DNA of 30,052 nucleotides from XYB2-FULL-45-11 sp964360375 (GTDB taxonomy: Bacteria; Patescibacteriota; Patescibacteriia; UBA9934; GWF2-40-263): the NCBI GenBank assembly GCA_964360375.1, contig CAYHWG010000007.1:1-30052 (forward strand), read 5' to 3'. Position 1 is the stretch's first letter. Each line of letters begins with the position of its first letter. The notes under the pieces are model-generated. The model did no database searches. It saw only the letters and a program-made list of their open reading frames with translations, and had not been told where the DNA came from. The translations under genes were made by a program, and so were the position numbers. Positions 15,319-22,938 of this stretch are shown piece after piece.

Positions 15319-16179
15319 ATGAAAATTCTCATTTTTGGTCGTGGCTACATTGGGAATCGACTTTTTGATGCATGGAAAGATGAATCGGTTCTTTCGGATG
15401 TTCGTGTGAATTCAAAACAAGATGTGCTCGATGAAATCGAGAAGCATCAGCCGGATGTGGTTTTAAATGCGGCAGGCGTGCGCGGAAAACCAAACGTGGA
15501 TTGGTGTGAAAATCATCAACTGGAGACGATGCGTGGAAATACGCTTTTACCTATTTTGATTGCGGACGCCTGTCAACAAACAGGTACGTATTTGTTGCAT
15601 ATGGGTTCTGGTTGTATTTTTTACGGAGATTCACCTCACCAGGATCGTGCGTGGAAAGAATCGGATCACGGAAATCCGGAACCAGTTTATTCTCGGGCAA
15701 AATGGGCAGCAGATTTAGTGTTGTCTACGTTGCCAAACGTTGGGATAGCACGTATTCGCATGCCGATCGATTGGATTCCGTCATCAAACAACATGATCGA
15801 TAAGCTTTCAACGTATCCGATTGTGGTGGATGTGGAAAATTCGGTGACGATCATCGAAGATATGATCCATGTTTTTCATCAGTTACTTGAGAAAAAAGCG
15901 ACCGGTATTTTTCATGTCACGAATCCAGGAACGATGACACATCGTGAATTGCTCGATGTCTATCATGCGCTCGTGGATCCATCGCATACGTGCGAATGGA
16001 TTGAAAATGATCGACTGGTTGAACAGGGTCTTGCAAAGAAAGGACGTTCGAATAATTTTTTGTCGAATGAGCGTCTTTCTGAATTTGGTATTCACATGCG
16101 TCCGATCAAAGAAGCTCTTCAAGATACGATGATAAAATACGCTGAGGCAAAAAATATTTCCGTGCGGGAAGAAGAATAA
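15319..16179 (+). CDS. NDP-4-keto-rhamnose 3,5-epimerase/4-reductase-like (plant NRS/ER-like)
   Basis: 286-residue Rossmann protein. The NAD(P) motif is FGRGYIGNRL (6-15) and the active-site motif is YSRAK, replacing YxxxK. Segments NAAGVRGKPNVDWCENH, HMGSGCIFYGD, RIRMPI, GIFHVTNPGTMTHRELLDVY and RSNNFLS closely recall plant NRS/ER and the C-terminal half of plant RHM (from memory: GRPNVDWCESH, TGCIF, RVRMPIS, FTNPGVVSHNEILE, RSNNEL). Those enzymes do both the 3,5-epimerisation and 4-reduction to make UDP-rhamnose. An ordinary RmlD lacks these signatures and needs RmlC, which is absent from this window. Gene order dehydratase then epimerase/reductase mirrors the domain order of plant RHM. The activity is inferred. 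Confidence 0.82.
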   Translation: MKILIFGRGYIGNRLFDAWKDESVLSDVRVNSKQDVLDEIEKHQPDVVLNAAGVRGKPNVDWCENHQLETMRGNTLLPILIADACQQTGTYLLHMGSGCIFYGDSPHQDRAWKESDHGNPEPVYSRAKWAADLVLSTLPNVGIARIRMPIDWIPSSNNMIDKLSTYPIVVDVENSVTIIEDMIHVFHQLLEKKATGIFHVTNPGTMTHRELLDVYHALVDPSHTCEWIENDRLVEQGLAKKGRSNNFLSNERLSEFGIHMRPIKEALQDTMIKYAEAKNISVREEE

Positions 16180-16194
16180 TTTTTTTTACAAACT

Positions 16195-16908
16195 ATGTCT
16201 CACATTCCAAAACATATTGGTTTTATCATGGACGGTAATAGACGCTGGGCAAAAGAGCGCTTTCTTACAACAGGAGAAGGGCATGCGGCGGGGGCGGAAA
16301 ATATTTCTACGATTGTGGAAGCGTGCGCAAAACGTGGAGTCGAGACCGTGACGATTTATGCGTTTAGCACCGAGAATTTTAAAAATAGAAGTCAGAAAGA
16401 AATTTCCATTTTGTTTGGTTTGCTTGCAGCGTGGATTTCACGCAAATCAAAACTCATGAAAGAACAAGGTGTTCGACTTGCCTTTTTAGGCGATCTTACA
16501 AAATTACCTGATCGATTACAACATAAAATTCAACATGCTGTTGATGTACTCAAGCACAATGAGCGCATTAAATGCAACATACTTTTGAATTATGGAGGTC
16601 GTCCGGAAATTATTCGTGCGATGCAAGAAATTGTGCGGGAAGGGAAAACAGCCGATGAGATCAACGAAGAGTTGATTTCGAATCATCTCTATACAAAAGG
16701 GCAGGCAGATCCGGATCTCATGATTCGAACCGGTGGTGAAATGCGCGTGAGTAATTTTCTTATTTGGCAACTCAGTTACAGTGAGCTATATTTTACGGAT
16801 ACCTATTGGCCGGATTTTAACGCAGATGAACTTGACAAGGCTCTTGTCAATTATGCGGCACGTGAACGGCGGTTTGGTGGAGATGCAATGGTAAAACAGG
16901 TCATTTGA
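16195..16908 (+). CDS. uppS: Isoprenyl transferase (undecaprenyl diphosphate synthase)
   Basis: 237-residue cis-prenyltransferase making the C55 lipid carrier for peptidoglycan and other glycans by adding isopentenyl diphosphate to farnesyl diphosphate. The family signatures are complete: HIGFIMDGNRRWAKE (7-21, catalytic Asp in MDGNRRWA), TIYAFSTENFKR-like TIYAFSTENFKN, DLMIRTGGEMRVSNFLIWQLSYSELYF and the C-terminal ARERRFGG. Length is normal. It is the last gene of the same-strand run from 9955, and its stop codon lies inside the terminator hairpin. Cytoplasmic or membrane-associated. Its position fits supply of the lipid carrier for the glycan genes upstream. Confidence 0.97.
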   Translation: MSHIPKHIGFIMDGNRRWAKERFLTTGEGHAAGAENISTIVEACAKRGVETVTIYAFSTENFKNRSQKEISILFGLLAAWISRKSKLMKEQGVRLAFLGDLTKLPDRLQHKIQHAVDVLKHNERIKCNILLNYGGRPEIIRAMQEIVREGKTADEINEELISNHLYTKGQADPDLMIRTGGEMRVSNFLIWQLSYSELYFTDTYWPDFNADELDKALVNYAARERRFGGDAMVKQVI

Positions 16909-16919
16909 CCTGTTTTTTT
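16893..16919 (+). terminator. Intrinsic terminator overlapping the uppS stop
   Basis: aaaacaggtc (16893-16902), loop attt, gacctgtttt (16907-16916), then further Ts. The ten-base stem is perfect and includes the TGA stop at 16906-16908. Confidence 0.92.
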
Positions 16920-16929
16920 GCGGATTCGC

Positions 16930-16958
16930 TTGACAAAATCGATTTTTTTGCTTACTAT
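16930..16958 (+). promoter_or_regulatory. Sigma-70-type promoter for the M50 protease gene
   Basis: Perfect -35 TTGACA (16930-16935), a 17-base spacer and -10 TACTAT (16953-16958). Transcription would start near 16965, giving a leader of about 34 bases before ATG 16999. It lies just after the uppS terminator. Confidence 0.75.
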
Positions 16959-16998
16959 TTGCGTTCGATCAAGATGATCGAATACGGGGAAATTGCCC

Positions 16999-17847
16999 AT
17001 GACCATTGTTTGGACATGTTTGATGATTGCGACGCTGATTTTCATCCACGAGCTTGGGCATTATGTGTGTGCGCGTCTCACGCAAACACCCATGATGAAA
17101 TTTAGTCTCGGGTTTGGAAAACTCCTTTGTTCTTGTTCATTGCAAAAGACTCCCGCTCACCTGACAACGGAGCCATCGTATCTCCTGTGTTTTAGAGGAT
17201 GGAACAAAAAAGAATTTTCTCGAATCGTGTTTGCAGGCGGATTTTTGAAACGATCTTTTTTGAAAGGATTGTTCTTTTCTATGGGATCGATTTCTTGGGA
17301 AATCCGACTGCTACCTTTGGGAGGGTTTGTGGATCCGGATCTCTCTCGAGATAAACCACGATTGTTTCGCGACAGTCTCGTGATCATTGGTGGACCCATG
17401 GCGAATTTCTTGTTTGCGCTCGGTCTGCTCACAATCTGTCGTATGCAAAATCGAGATCTCGATTTTGTGAATGCCTTTGTCTCCTCAGGTGAAAGTATCT
17501 GGGATATGGCCGTACAGACGTTTCAATTTATTCTGCATCCGTTTGATAAGAGTCAAACGAACCAACTCATGGGTCCGATTGGAATCTTTTCTATCGGAAA
17601 AGAATACCTCTCGTCTGGATGGAATCATATCGGTATTTTCGTAGCTTCCTTGTCTTGTGCTCTCGGCCTCATGAACGCACTCATCATTCCACCGCTTGAT
17701 GGTGGTCGTCTCTTGTTCATTTGGATTCGTGCGTTTGCACCTTTGCAAGGAAAACGCCTTGAACATGCCGTGGCCTCCATAGGAACAATTTCACTTTTTT
17801 TTCTCATGATTCTTGTCGCGATTCAGGATGTTTCAAGACTGTTCTAA
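16999..17847 (+). CDS. Site-2-protease-like membrane metalloprotease (M50)
   Basis: 282-residue membrane protease. The zinc motif HELGHYVCAR (HExxH) is in the first helix, LLPLGGFV and GGPMANFLFA follow, and NALIIPPLDGGRLLF holds the third metal ligand region. The closest kind is RseP/S2P, which cuts transmembrane substrates. ATG 16999 (over TTG 16993) has GGGGA at 16986-16990, one of the few clear ribosome sites in the window. It is shorter than typical RseP, and no PDZ domain is seen between GGPMANFLFALG and MGPIGIFSIG. Instead about 50 residues (LLCSCSLQKTPAHL... to GSISW) separate SLGFGK from EIRLLPLGG, where most homologues have a short beta sheet. It is transcribed from its own promoter and convergent with the exosortase-like gene. 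Confidence 0.9.
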   Translation: MTIVWTCLMIATLIFIHELGHYVCARLTQTPMMKFSLGFGKLLCSCSLQKTPAHLTTEPSYLLCFRGWNKKEFSRIVFAGGFLKRSFLKGLFFSMGSISWEIRLLPLGGFVDPDLSRDKPRLFRDSLVIIGGPMANFLFALGLLTICRMQNRDLDFVNAFVSSGESIWDMAVQTFQFILHPFDKSQTNQLMGPIGIFSIGKEYLSSGWNHIGIFVASLSCALGLMNALIIPPLDGGRLLFIWIRAFAPLQGKRLEHAVASIGTISLFFLMILVAIQDVSRLF

Positions 17848-17879
17848 TCACCCTCCAGAAAATCTTAGGGTGATTTTTT
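17846..17879 (+). terminator. Intrinsic terminator of the M50 protease gene
   Basis: aatcaccct (17846-17854), a 12-base loop, agggtgatt (17867-17875), then Ts. The stem starts inside the protease stop codon and its right half lies within the 3' end of the convergent gene. The opposite strand has no T-run after the stem, so it works for the plus strand only. Confidence 0.8.
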
Positions 17880-18755
17880 ATTTTTAATGAGTTTAGGCAT
17901 GACGTACCAGAGATAAACAAAAAGAAATGCGAGAAAAAAGAATGAGGCAAGGTATGTGTGGAAAAAAGAGACGGCAAGAGTTGGTGAGATGAAACCACCG
18001 ATCAGGATAATGATACCGATACGGACAACGTTCACGAAAAAAAGAACCACTAAACCGAGACAAAAAACAAGCATCGCTCGACCTCGATTGATCGCATGTT
18101 TTTGCTTAAGGAGATAAAGCGAAAAAAGAAAGAAGATGACAAACAGGACAATAGAATAAAATCCAGCACAGGGCGCACCCACAACGGCTGTAAATCCATC
18201 AACACGAACATGGAAATTCGAAAAGTTAACAGTGGCGCCTTTTGAGACAAAAGGTAAAAGAAATTGAAGCGCGTATAAAATTCCGTAAGAAAAGAATTTC
18301 CATTGTGTTTCGATGAAATAAGCGGACAAGAGAAATCCCATGAGAATATTCACGACGAGTACGAATTCTTGCAAAATAGATTTTGCAAAACGGACGCCAA
18401 AGATTGCAAGAAACAAAAAGAGATCTGCAAGATAGAGGAGAAAAAAATTTGCGAACGTAACCGGAATATTGTGTGAAACCAGATAGCCGATCGGAATCGC
18501 CCCGACCGAAAGAGCTAAAAAACTAAAAAAGAGCATGGAAGAGAAGGAAACAACCATTTTTTGTATTTTTTGCCCACGATTTTTTGCAGTAAATGCAACG
18601 AGTAAGATCAACGGATAAATCAAAATGATGGGATAGAGACTCGTGTTTTGTACATATCCATGAAAAAAGGTGAGATTGTACCAAATGCGTAGTTCATACA
18701 ATCCAAACGATAGGAGAAAAAAAATAGCGAGTTTTACGACGTTTGAGTGTTTCAT
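17865..18755 (-). CDS. Exosortase/archaeosortase-like membrane protein
   Basis: 296 residues with about eight membrane helices. The expected catalytic pattern is visible: Cys196 in GAPCAGFYSI, Arg245 in FVNVVRIGI and His266 in SFFHTYLAS, each next to a membrane segment. In exosortases and archaeosortases this Cys-Arg-His triad cleaves a C-terminal sorting signal and anchors the surface protein. No protein with an evident C-terminal PEP- or PGF-type tail is seen in this window, and the one truncated gene (29795) cannot be judged. ATG 18755 is preferred over TTG 18761. It is convergent with the M50 gene and divergent from the rmlA-like gene. A TACACT lies just upstream of the start as a possible -10. 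A different polysaccharide-linked role is possible. Confidence 0.82.
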   Translation of the reverse strand: MKHSNVVKLAIFFLLSFGLYELRIWYNLTFFHGYVQNTSLYPIILIYPLILLVAFTAKNRGQKIQKMVVSFSSMLFFSFLALSVGAIPIGYLVSHNIPVTFANFFLLYLADLFLFLAIFGVRFAKSILQEFVLVVNILMGFLLSAYFIETQWKFFSYGILYALQFLLPFVSKGATVNFSNFHVRVDGFTAVVGAPCAGFYSIVLFVIFFLFSLYLLKQKHAINRGRAMLVFCLGLVVLFFVNVVRIGIIILIGGFISPTLAVSFFHTYLASFFFLAFLFVYLWYVMPKLIKNKKSP

Positions 18756-18777
18756 GTACAAATCAGTGTATCAACAT

Positions 18778-18806
18778 TTGACGGTTTCGGAAAAATTAGG
18801 TTAAAT
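18778..18806 (+). promoter_or_regulatory. Promoter of the rmlA-like gene, probably leaderless
   Basis: TTGACG (18778-18783), a 17-base spacer and TTAAAT (18801-18806). The predicted transcription start near 18813 is two bases before ATG 18815. The 59-base gap also holds the divergent promoter of the exosortase-like gene. Confidence 0.6.
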
Positions 18807-18814
18807 CCGCACGT

Positions 18815-19897
18815 ATGAAAGCACTTATCGCCGCTGGTGGGCATGCCACGCGCTTGCGTCCGATCACATGGACACGCAATAAACATCTGATTCCGCTTGC
18901 GAATCACCCCATGCTTTGGTATGTTCTTAAAAAAATTACCGATGCGGGGATCAAAGATATTTTGATCAATGTCAATCCAGGCGAAATTCAAATGATGTCA
19001 GATGCGCTTGGTGATGGGTCAGAGTTTGGTGCAAAGATTCAATATCTTGAACAGCGCGGCGGAGCGATGGGGATTGCTCACGTCGTTCAAAACGCGGAAG
19101 AACATTTGCGCGGCGAACGATTCCTTTTTTTTCTCGGAGACAACATTATCTTGGGGAGCATTCAATATCTTGTCGATCGGTTTGAAAAAGAACAATTAGA
19201 TTGTTTAATCGCTCTTTCTCGCGTAAAAGATCCACATCGATTCGGCGTTCCGGAATTCCATGTGGACGGAAGATTAAAGGGGATGGTAGAGAAACCAAAA
19301 AATCCTCCGTCACCATTTGCTGTGACGGGAATCTATTTTTTTGATCAATCTTATTTTGAGGTTTTTAAAACGATTCAACCTTCCGCACGTGGTGAGTATG
19401 AAATTGCGGACGTTATTTCTTGGTACATCCAAAACGGAAAGACCGGACACGAAGAAATTACTGGTTGGTGGAAAGATACCGGAACGCCTGATGCTCTTGT
19501 GGAAGGCAACGCACTGATTATGGATGATCTTGGTCGCGAATCTTTTTCCATGGATGGAGAGATTCATGAAGACGCCCAAATACAAGGATTGGTTCGGATC
19601 GGAAAAGGGACACGTGTAAGCGCTGATTCTCTCATTCGCGGACCGGTTGTCATCGGAGAAAATTGTGACATTGTTTCATCCTATATTGGTCCGTACAGCG
19701 CGATTGGGAACGACGTGAAAATTCATTCAACAGAAGTTGAACATTCTATCGTTTTTGATGGCGCGACCATTGACACTACGCGAAGGATCGTGAATAGTTT
19801 GATTGGGACACACGCAACCCTTGTCGATGTCACACGCACACATCCAAAAACAGGACATCGACTTGTGATTGGAGATAATAGTTTTGTCGAATTATAA
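18815..19897 (+). CDS. Sugar-1-phosphate nucleotidyltransferase, long RmlA-like form
   Basis: 360 residues. The N-terminal nucleotidyltransferase domain (about 1-235) starts MKALIAAGGHATRLRPITWTRNKHLIPLANHPM, a variant of the pyrophosphorylase signature GGxGTRLxPxTxxxxKxLLP. GDNIIL provides the metal-binding Asp and VEKPKNPPS the sugar-contact loop. GWWKDTGTPDALVEGN matches RmlA enzymes. The C-terminal 115 residues form a left-handed beta-helix of hexapeptide repeats (IHEDAQIQG, IGKGTRVSADS, VIGENCDIVSS, IGPYSAIGNDV), as in the long glucose-1-phosphate thymidylyltransferases. Gly-His-Ala in place of Gly-Xxx-Gly-Thr near residue 10 is a small departure. It is a single-gene unit. It may make dTDP-glucose for the RmlB-like enzyme at 14311, although UDP cannot be excluded. 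Confidence 0.88.
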   Translation: MKALIAAGGHATRLRPITWTRNKHLIPLANHPMLWYVLKKITDAGIKDILINVNPGEIQMMSDALGDGSEFGAKIQYLEQRGGAMGIAHVVQNAEEHLRGERFLFFLGDNIILGSIQYLVDRFEKEQLDCLIALSRVKDPHRFGVPEFHVDGRLKGMVEKPKNPPSPFAVTGIYFFDQSYFEVFKTIQPSARGEYEIADVISWYIQNGKTGHEEITGWWKDTGTPDALVEGNALIMDDLGRESFSMDGEIHEDAQIQGLVRIGKGTRVSADSLIRGPVVIGENCDIVSSYIGPYSAIGNDVKIHSTEVEHSIVFDGATIDTTRRIVNSLIGTHATLVDVTRTHPKTGHRLVIGDNSFVEL

Positions 19898-19924
19898 AAA
19901 CATCAACGTTTGTTGATGTTTTTT
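19896..19924 (+). terminator. Intrinsic terminator of the rmlA-like gene
   Basis: aaaaacatcaac (19896-19907), loop gttt, gttgatgttttt (19912-19923), in a run of Ts. A perfect 12-base stem that overlaps the stop codon. Confidence 0.93.
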
Positions 19925-19993
19925 ATTCTATCGTAGGTTTAATACCTCGCCGCTCCGCCGCGTCAGTCGGTTCCTTAATATTGCTTGAGCTTG

Positions 19994-20013
19994 CCTGTCT
20001 GTCGGCAGACAGG
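19994..20013. repeat. Diverged family B palindrome
   Basis: cctgtctg-tcgg-cagacagg with perfect eight-base arms, related to the CCTGCCTGCC palindromes at 94-109 and 1857-1876. It lies 24 bases before family A copy 3. The gap 19898-20242 (345 bases) holds only the terminator, this palindrome, family A copy 3 and two hairpins (20184-20200, 20217-20238); no gene is seen. Confidence 0.75.
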
Positions 20014-20037
20014 TCGAAAGCGTATTTCAAAGTAGAG

Positions 20038-20171
20038 ACCGTTCTAAAACTCATCTTTGTGTCATTGCGAGGAGTTCGACGACGAAGCAATCCTTGTATT
20101 TCCGGAGAAAAGATTGCTTCGTCGTCGATGACTCCTCCTCGCAATGACACAATTTGGAGTTTTTCAACGGT
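20038..20171. repeat. Palindromic repeat family A, copy 3
   Basis: Outer arms accgttctaaaactc (20038-20052) and gagtttttcaacggt (20157-20171) pair at 13 of 15 positions. The inner arms are the standard gtcattgcgaggag / ctcctcgcaatgac and gacgaagcaatcctt / agattgcttcgtcgtc. The right flank matches the left flank of copy 2 over 35 bases with two changes. Confidence 0.92.
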
Positions 20172-20216
20172 TTTAAAGTAGTCTCTCGACAAGCTCGAGA
20201 AATAATGTGGCCGATA

Positions 20217-20238
20217 CCCCATCCGTTTTGCGGTGGGG
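20217..20238 (-). other. Hairpin after the PEGA gene stop
   Basis: On the minus strand ccccaccg and cggatgggg pair around a short loop immediately after the stop. There is no strong T-run, so it is a weak terminator candidate or an RNA-stabilising hairpin. A second hairpin tctcga-caagc-tcgaga lies at 20184-20200. Confidence 0.4.
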
Positions 20239-20242
20239 AGCT

Positions 20243-21574
20243 TCATTTTTGTAGTTTCCGTTCGTACACCCCGTAGGTTCCGTGCATATCTTTTCCAAAA
20301 AAGAAAAGAGAACTTCCGTCTTTTGAGATCCAAAATGTCTCGACAGAATATCCTTCCACAAGTTTTGTTTGATTGCGTGTATCGCGATCATCAAGTTCAA
20401 GCCCATAAATGTTGTCTTTTTGAGCAAAGAGAATTTCATCGTGAAGCGGATACCATCCAAGTGCACGGATCGATTCACTGAATCGTGTGATCGTTTGTAC
20501 ATCACCCGTCATTGCATGAAAAATTTTTGTATCAAATCCATCGCTCAACAAGACAAGGGCTTCTTTTTCCGACCATGCATAAAAGAGAGCGGGTTCATTG
20601 AGACGAAGCGGTTCTTTTTGAGAGGGGTCTAAGACAACGACACGTTTATGTGTTGTTTCTGTGAGGGTTATGAATGGATGTTGTGAACGTGAAAATCGAT
20701 AATTTCCGAGCGGAAGATAGGCAATAATGGACGCTATACCTGATTCGTCTAAGTAAGATACGACGGATTGGTTTGTCGATTGAATCGTGATGAATTTTCC
20801 GTCCGCGGACCGTAGATCATCTGCGGATATTTTTTTTGGAATAACCGCGTTTGTTTCGGGGTCAAAAATATTCCACATTTTGTTTTGTTGATAAAAAAGA
20901 TGATGCGGAGATCCGATATCAAAATGAACGCCCGTCACCTCTTTGAAGGGGAGCTTGATCTGTGCATTTAAACGTACATCGAGGAGAGTGTACGTGGATT
21001 TTATAGATCGTTCTTCTAAAAGAAGATACTGATCATCAGATGACCAGGAAAGATGGTAGGTGTTTTTTGACTGAAAAGGTTGTGAAAATACTTTGCGGTC
21101 TTTTAGGAGTGTGTCGTCTTGCACATGAACATTCAGTGTTTCTTGTTCGTGTGTGATATAGGCAAATCGTGAAGGATCAGAAGAAGCTTTTGCGGATAAA
21201 AGAACAGATGTTGTGAGTGGTTTTGGTGATCCGTTTAAAAATAAAAGAGCGTCTGGAACAAAGGTGCTTTCATTGCTGTTGATCGGAAGGGTTTTTTTCC
21301 ATGTACTGTATCCGTTTTTTGATATTTCTATTTTAAGCTCTTTGGGATATAAATTATCGATAACCGTGGGTGTTTTTTTTGTTTGTGGCACGTCATCTAA
21401 TGTGATGGACGCCCCACGTGGTGTGCTGCTTACTGTCAGAACACCCGCTTTGACAATATGTTTTGTTCCGAACTGATAGCGATAACCAGCCGTATAAAGG
21501 ACAACAAGCGGTGCAGAAATTAAAAAGCCGATCGAAAATAGCCCAAAAAGAGAGATTCTAATCCATCGTTTCAT
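20243..21574 (-). CDS. Membrane-anchored PEGA-domain protein with beta-propeller-like region
   Basis: 443 residues. One N-terminal membrane helix (about 6-28) is followed by a PEGA domain (about 45-97, VLTVSSTPRGASITLDDVPQTKKTPTVI...LKIEISKNGYSTWKK), a small beta-sandwich found on surface proteins. The remainder has repeated strand patterns such as FAYITHEQETLNVHVQDD, YHLSWSSDDQYLLLEER and ALGWYPLHDEILFAQKDNIYGLELDD that resemble TolB/WD40-type blades. ATG 21574 is chosen because it starts the signal anchor (MKRWIRISLFGLFS); the frame upstream has no features. It should sit on the outside of the membrane. The role is unknown, perhaps binding of envelope components. It is divergent from the S41 protease gene with 83 bases between the starts. 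Confidence 0.85.
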   Translation of the reverse strand: MKRWIRISLFGLFSIGFLISAPLVVLYTAGYRYQFGTKHIVKAGVLTVSSTPRGASITLDDVPQTKKTPTVIDNLYPKELKIEISKNGYSTWKKTLPINSNESTFVPDALLFLNGSPKPLTTSVLLSAKASSDPSRFAYITHEQETLNVHVQDDTLLKDRKVFSQPFQSKNTYHLSWSSDDQYLLLEERSIKSTYTLLDVRLNAQIKLPFKEVTGVHFDIGSPHHLFYQQNKMWNIFDPETNAVIPKKISADDLRSADGKFITIQSTNQSVVSYLDESGIASIIAYLPLGNYRFSRSQHPFITLTETTHKRVVVLDPSQKEPLRLNEPALFYAWSEKEALVLLSDGFDTKIFHAMTGDVQTITRFSESIRALGWYPLHDEILFAQKDNIYGLELDDRDTRNQTKLVEGYSVETFWISKDGSSLFFFGKDMHGTYGVYERKLQK

Positions 21575-21619
21575 ACGACTGATAGTGTAGCGGAATTGCA
21601 TGGCCTTTACTACTGTTTC

Positions 21620-21649
21620 TTGACCAGACAACGCTTAGCGCGGTACTGT
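21620..21649 (+). promoter_or_regulatory. Promoter of the S41 protease gene, probably leaderless
   Basis: TTGACC (21620-21625), an 18-base spacer and TACTGT (21644-21649). The predicted start near 21656 lies two bases before ATG 21658. No ribosome site is present, which argues for ATG 21658 rather than GTG 21652. Confidence 0.6.
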
Positions 21650-21657
21650 AAGTGAAC

Positions 21658-22938
21658 ATGATAGAGAATTCATCTCGAAAATTGAAATTTTCTCGATTTC
21701 TTGTTTTATTTTTTTTAACTCTTTTTTTGGTTTGTGCGTTTGGGATCGGATATCGCGTTGGTCTTCGGCAATCTTCGCTCTCTTCTGTTTCACCTCAGGA
21801 AGGACGTCTTGTTGGACAAAAATCTGGCGCGCCCGTTTTGGAACAGGATGTGGATTTTAAAATTTTTTGGAATGTTTGGAAAGAGATCAAAGAAAGATAC
21901 TATCAAACACCTATTTCAGACAGAGAGCTTTATTACGGCTCACTGAAAGGCCTTTTGAGTGGTCTTCATGATCCGTATTCTGTTTATTTTGATCCAGATG
22001 AGGCAAAAAAATTCATTTCAGACCTTAATGAGTCGTTTGTTGGAATCGGAGCACAGATTGGCATCAAAGATGAAAAATTAAAAGTGGTTGCCCCCCTTGA
22101 AAATTCGCCTGCAATGAAAGCTGGTGTTTTATCCGGAGATTGGATTGTTTTGATCGATCAAAAAGAGACAAACGGCATGTCTGTTGAAGAAGCTGTTTCA
22201 TTGATCCATGGAGAGGAGGGAACAGAAGTGATTTTACAAATCAGTCGTATTGGATCAAGCGATTTGAAAGAGATAAAAATCAAACGTGAAAAAATCACCA
22301 TTGATTCCGTGAAATGGAAAATAGAGGAAGGGAATATCATGCACATCTCCATTTCATCCTTTAACGGAGACACGTCTGATCTGTTTAATAAAGCGGTTCA
22401 AGAGGCGCTGACAAAAAACGTCAAAGGAATCGTTCTTGATTTGCGAGGAAATCCTGGAGGGCTTCTCGTCACTGCCGTTAATATTGCATCTGCATGGGTT
22501 GGATATGATCCTATTGTTGTAGAAAAAAGTCGTGAAAAAACAAATGTTTTTAAAGGAGTCACAGCTCCGAGATTGAATGGAATTAAGACGGTTGTTCTTG
22601 TCGATGGGGGAAGTGCCTCTGCGTCTGAAATTGTATCCGGTGCGCTTCAAGACGGTGGGTATGCAACATTGATCGGGACAAAAACGTTTGGAAAAGGAGT
22701 CGTACAAGATTATCAAGACCTTCCTGACGGATCCGCCCTTAAAATAACAACTGCTGAATGGTTTACTCCAAAAGGCCGCAGTATTCATAAAACCGGTCTT
22801 GAACCAGACATCAAAGTCGATTTTGATGTCGAAGCATTTAAGAAAAACAGTCATGACAATCAAAAACAAACCGCTCGTGACGTCCTTAACGGAACGTACA
22901 AACCGCCCGTCGAACGTCCCGTCACGGATAAAAAATAA
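21658..22938 (+). CDS. C-terminal processing protease (S41, CtpA/Prc family)
   Basis: 426-residue serine protease anchored by an N-terminal helix (about 11-34) and acting outside the membrane. The PDZ domain (about 125-196) contains FVGIGAQIG and GDWIVLIDQKETNGMS and selects C-terminal tails. The catalytic Ser321 (VDGGSASASEIVSGAL) and Lys346 (GTKTFGKGVVQ) are 25 residues apart, as in this family. TAEWFTPKGRSIHKTGLEPDI is also characteristic. The last 30 residues are polar and overlap the next gene by 86 bases in another frame. Regulation appears to come from a promoter directly at the ATG. Likely substrates are misfolded or to-be-trimmed envelope proteins. Confidence 0.95.
   Translation: MIENSSRKLKFSRFLVLFFLTLFLVCAFGIGYRVGLRQSSLSSVSPQEGRLVGQKSGAPVLEQDVDFKIFWNVWKEIKERYYQTPISDRELYYGSLKGLLSGLHDPYSVYFDPDEAKKFISDLNESFVGIGAQIGIKDEKLKVVAPLENSPAMKAGVLSGDWIVLIDQKETNGMSVEEAVSLIHGEEGTEVILQISRIGSSDLKEIKIKREKITIDSVKWKIEEGNIMHISISSFNGDTSDLFNKAVQEALTKNVKGIVLDLRGNPGGLLVTAVNIASAWVGYDPIVVEKSREKTNVFKGVTAPRLNGIKTVVLVDGGSASASEIVSGALQDGGYATLIGTKTFGKGVVQDYQDLPDGSALKITTAEWFTPKGRSIHKTGLEPDIKVDFDVEAFKKNSHDNQKQTARDVLNGTYKPPVERPVTDKK

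Noticed and set aside
16906..16908. TGA recoded as glycine, as in some CPR lineages
   Set aside because: TGA ends complete, normal-length proteins (subtilase, uppS, several GTs), and no conserved motif continues past it.
1..20171. CRISPR array suggested by repeated similar segments
   Set aside because: The copies are palindromic, few, thousands of bases apart and have no regular spacers or cas genes.
19898..20242. Small genes in the repeat-containing gap (for example 19981-20181)
   Set aside because: The frames are made of repeat sequence, lack family features and lie inside hairpin arms.
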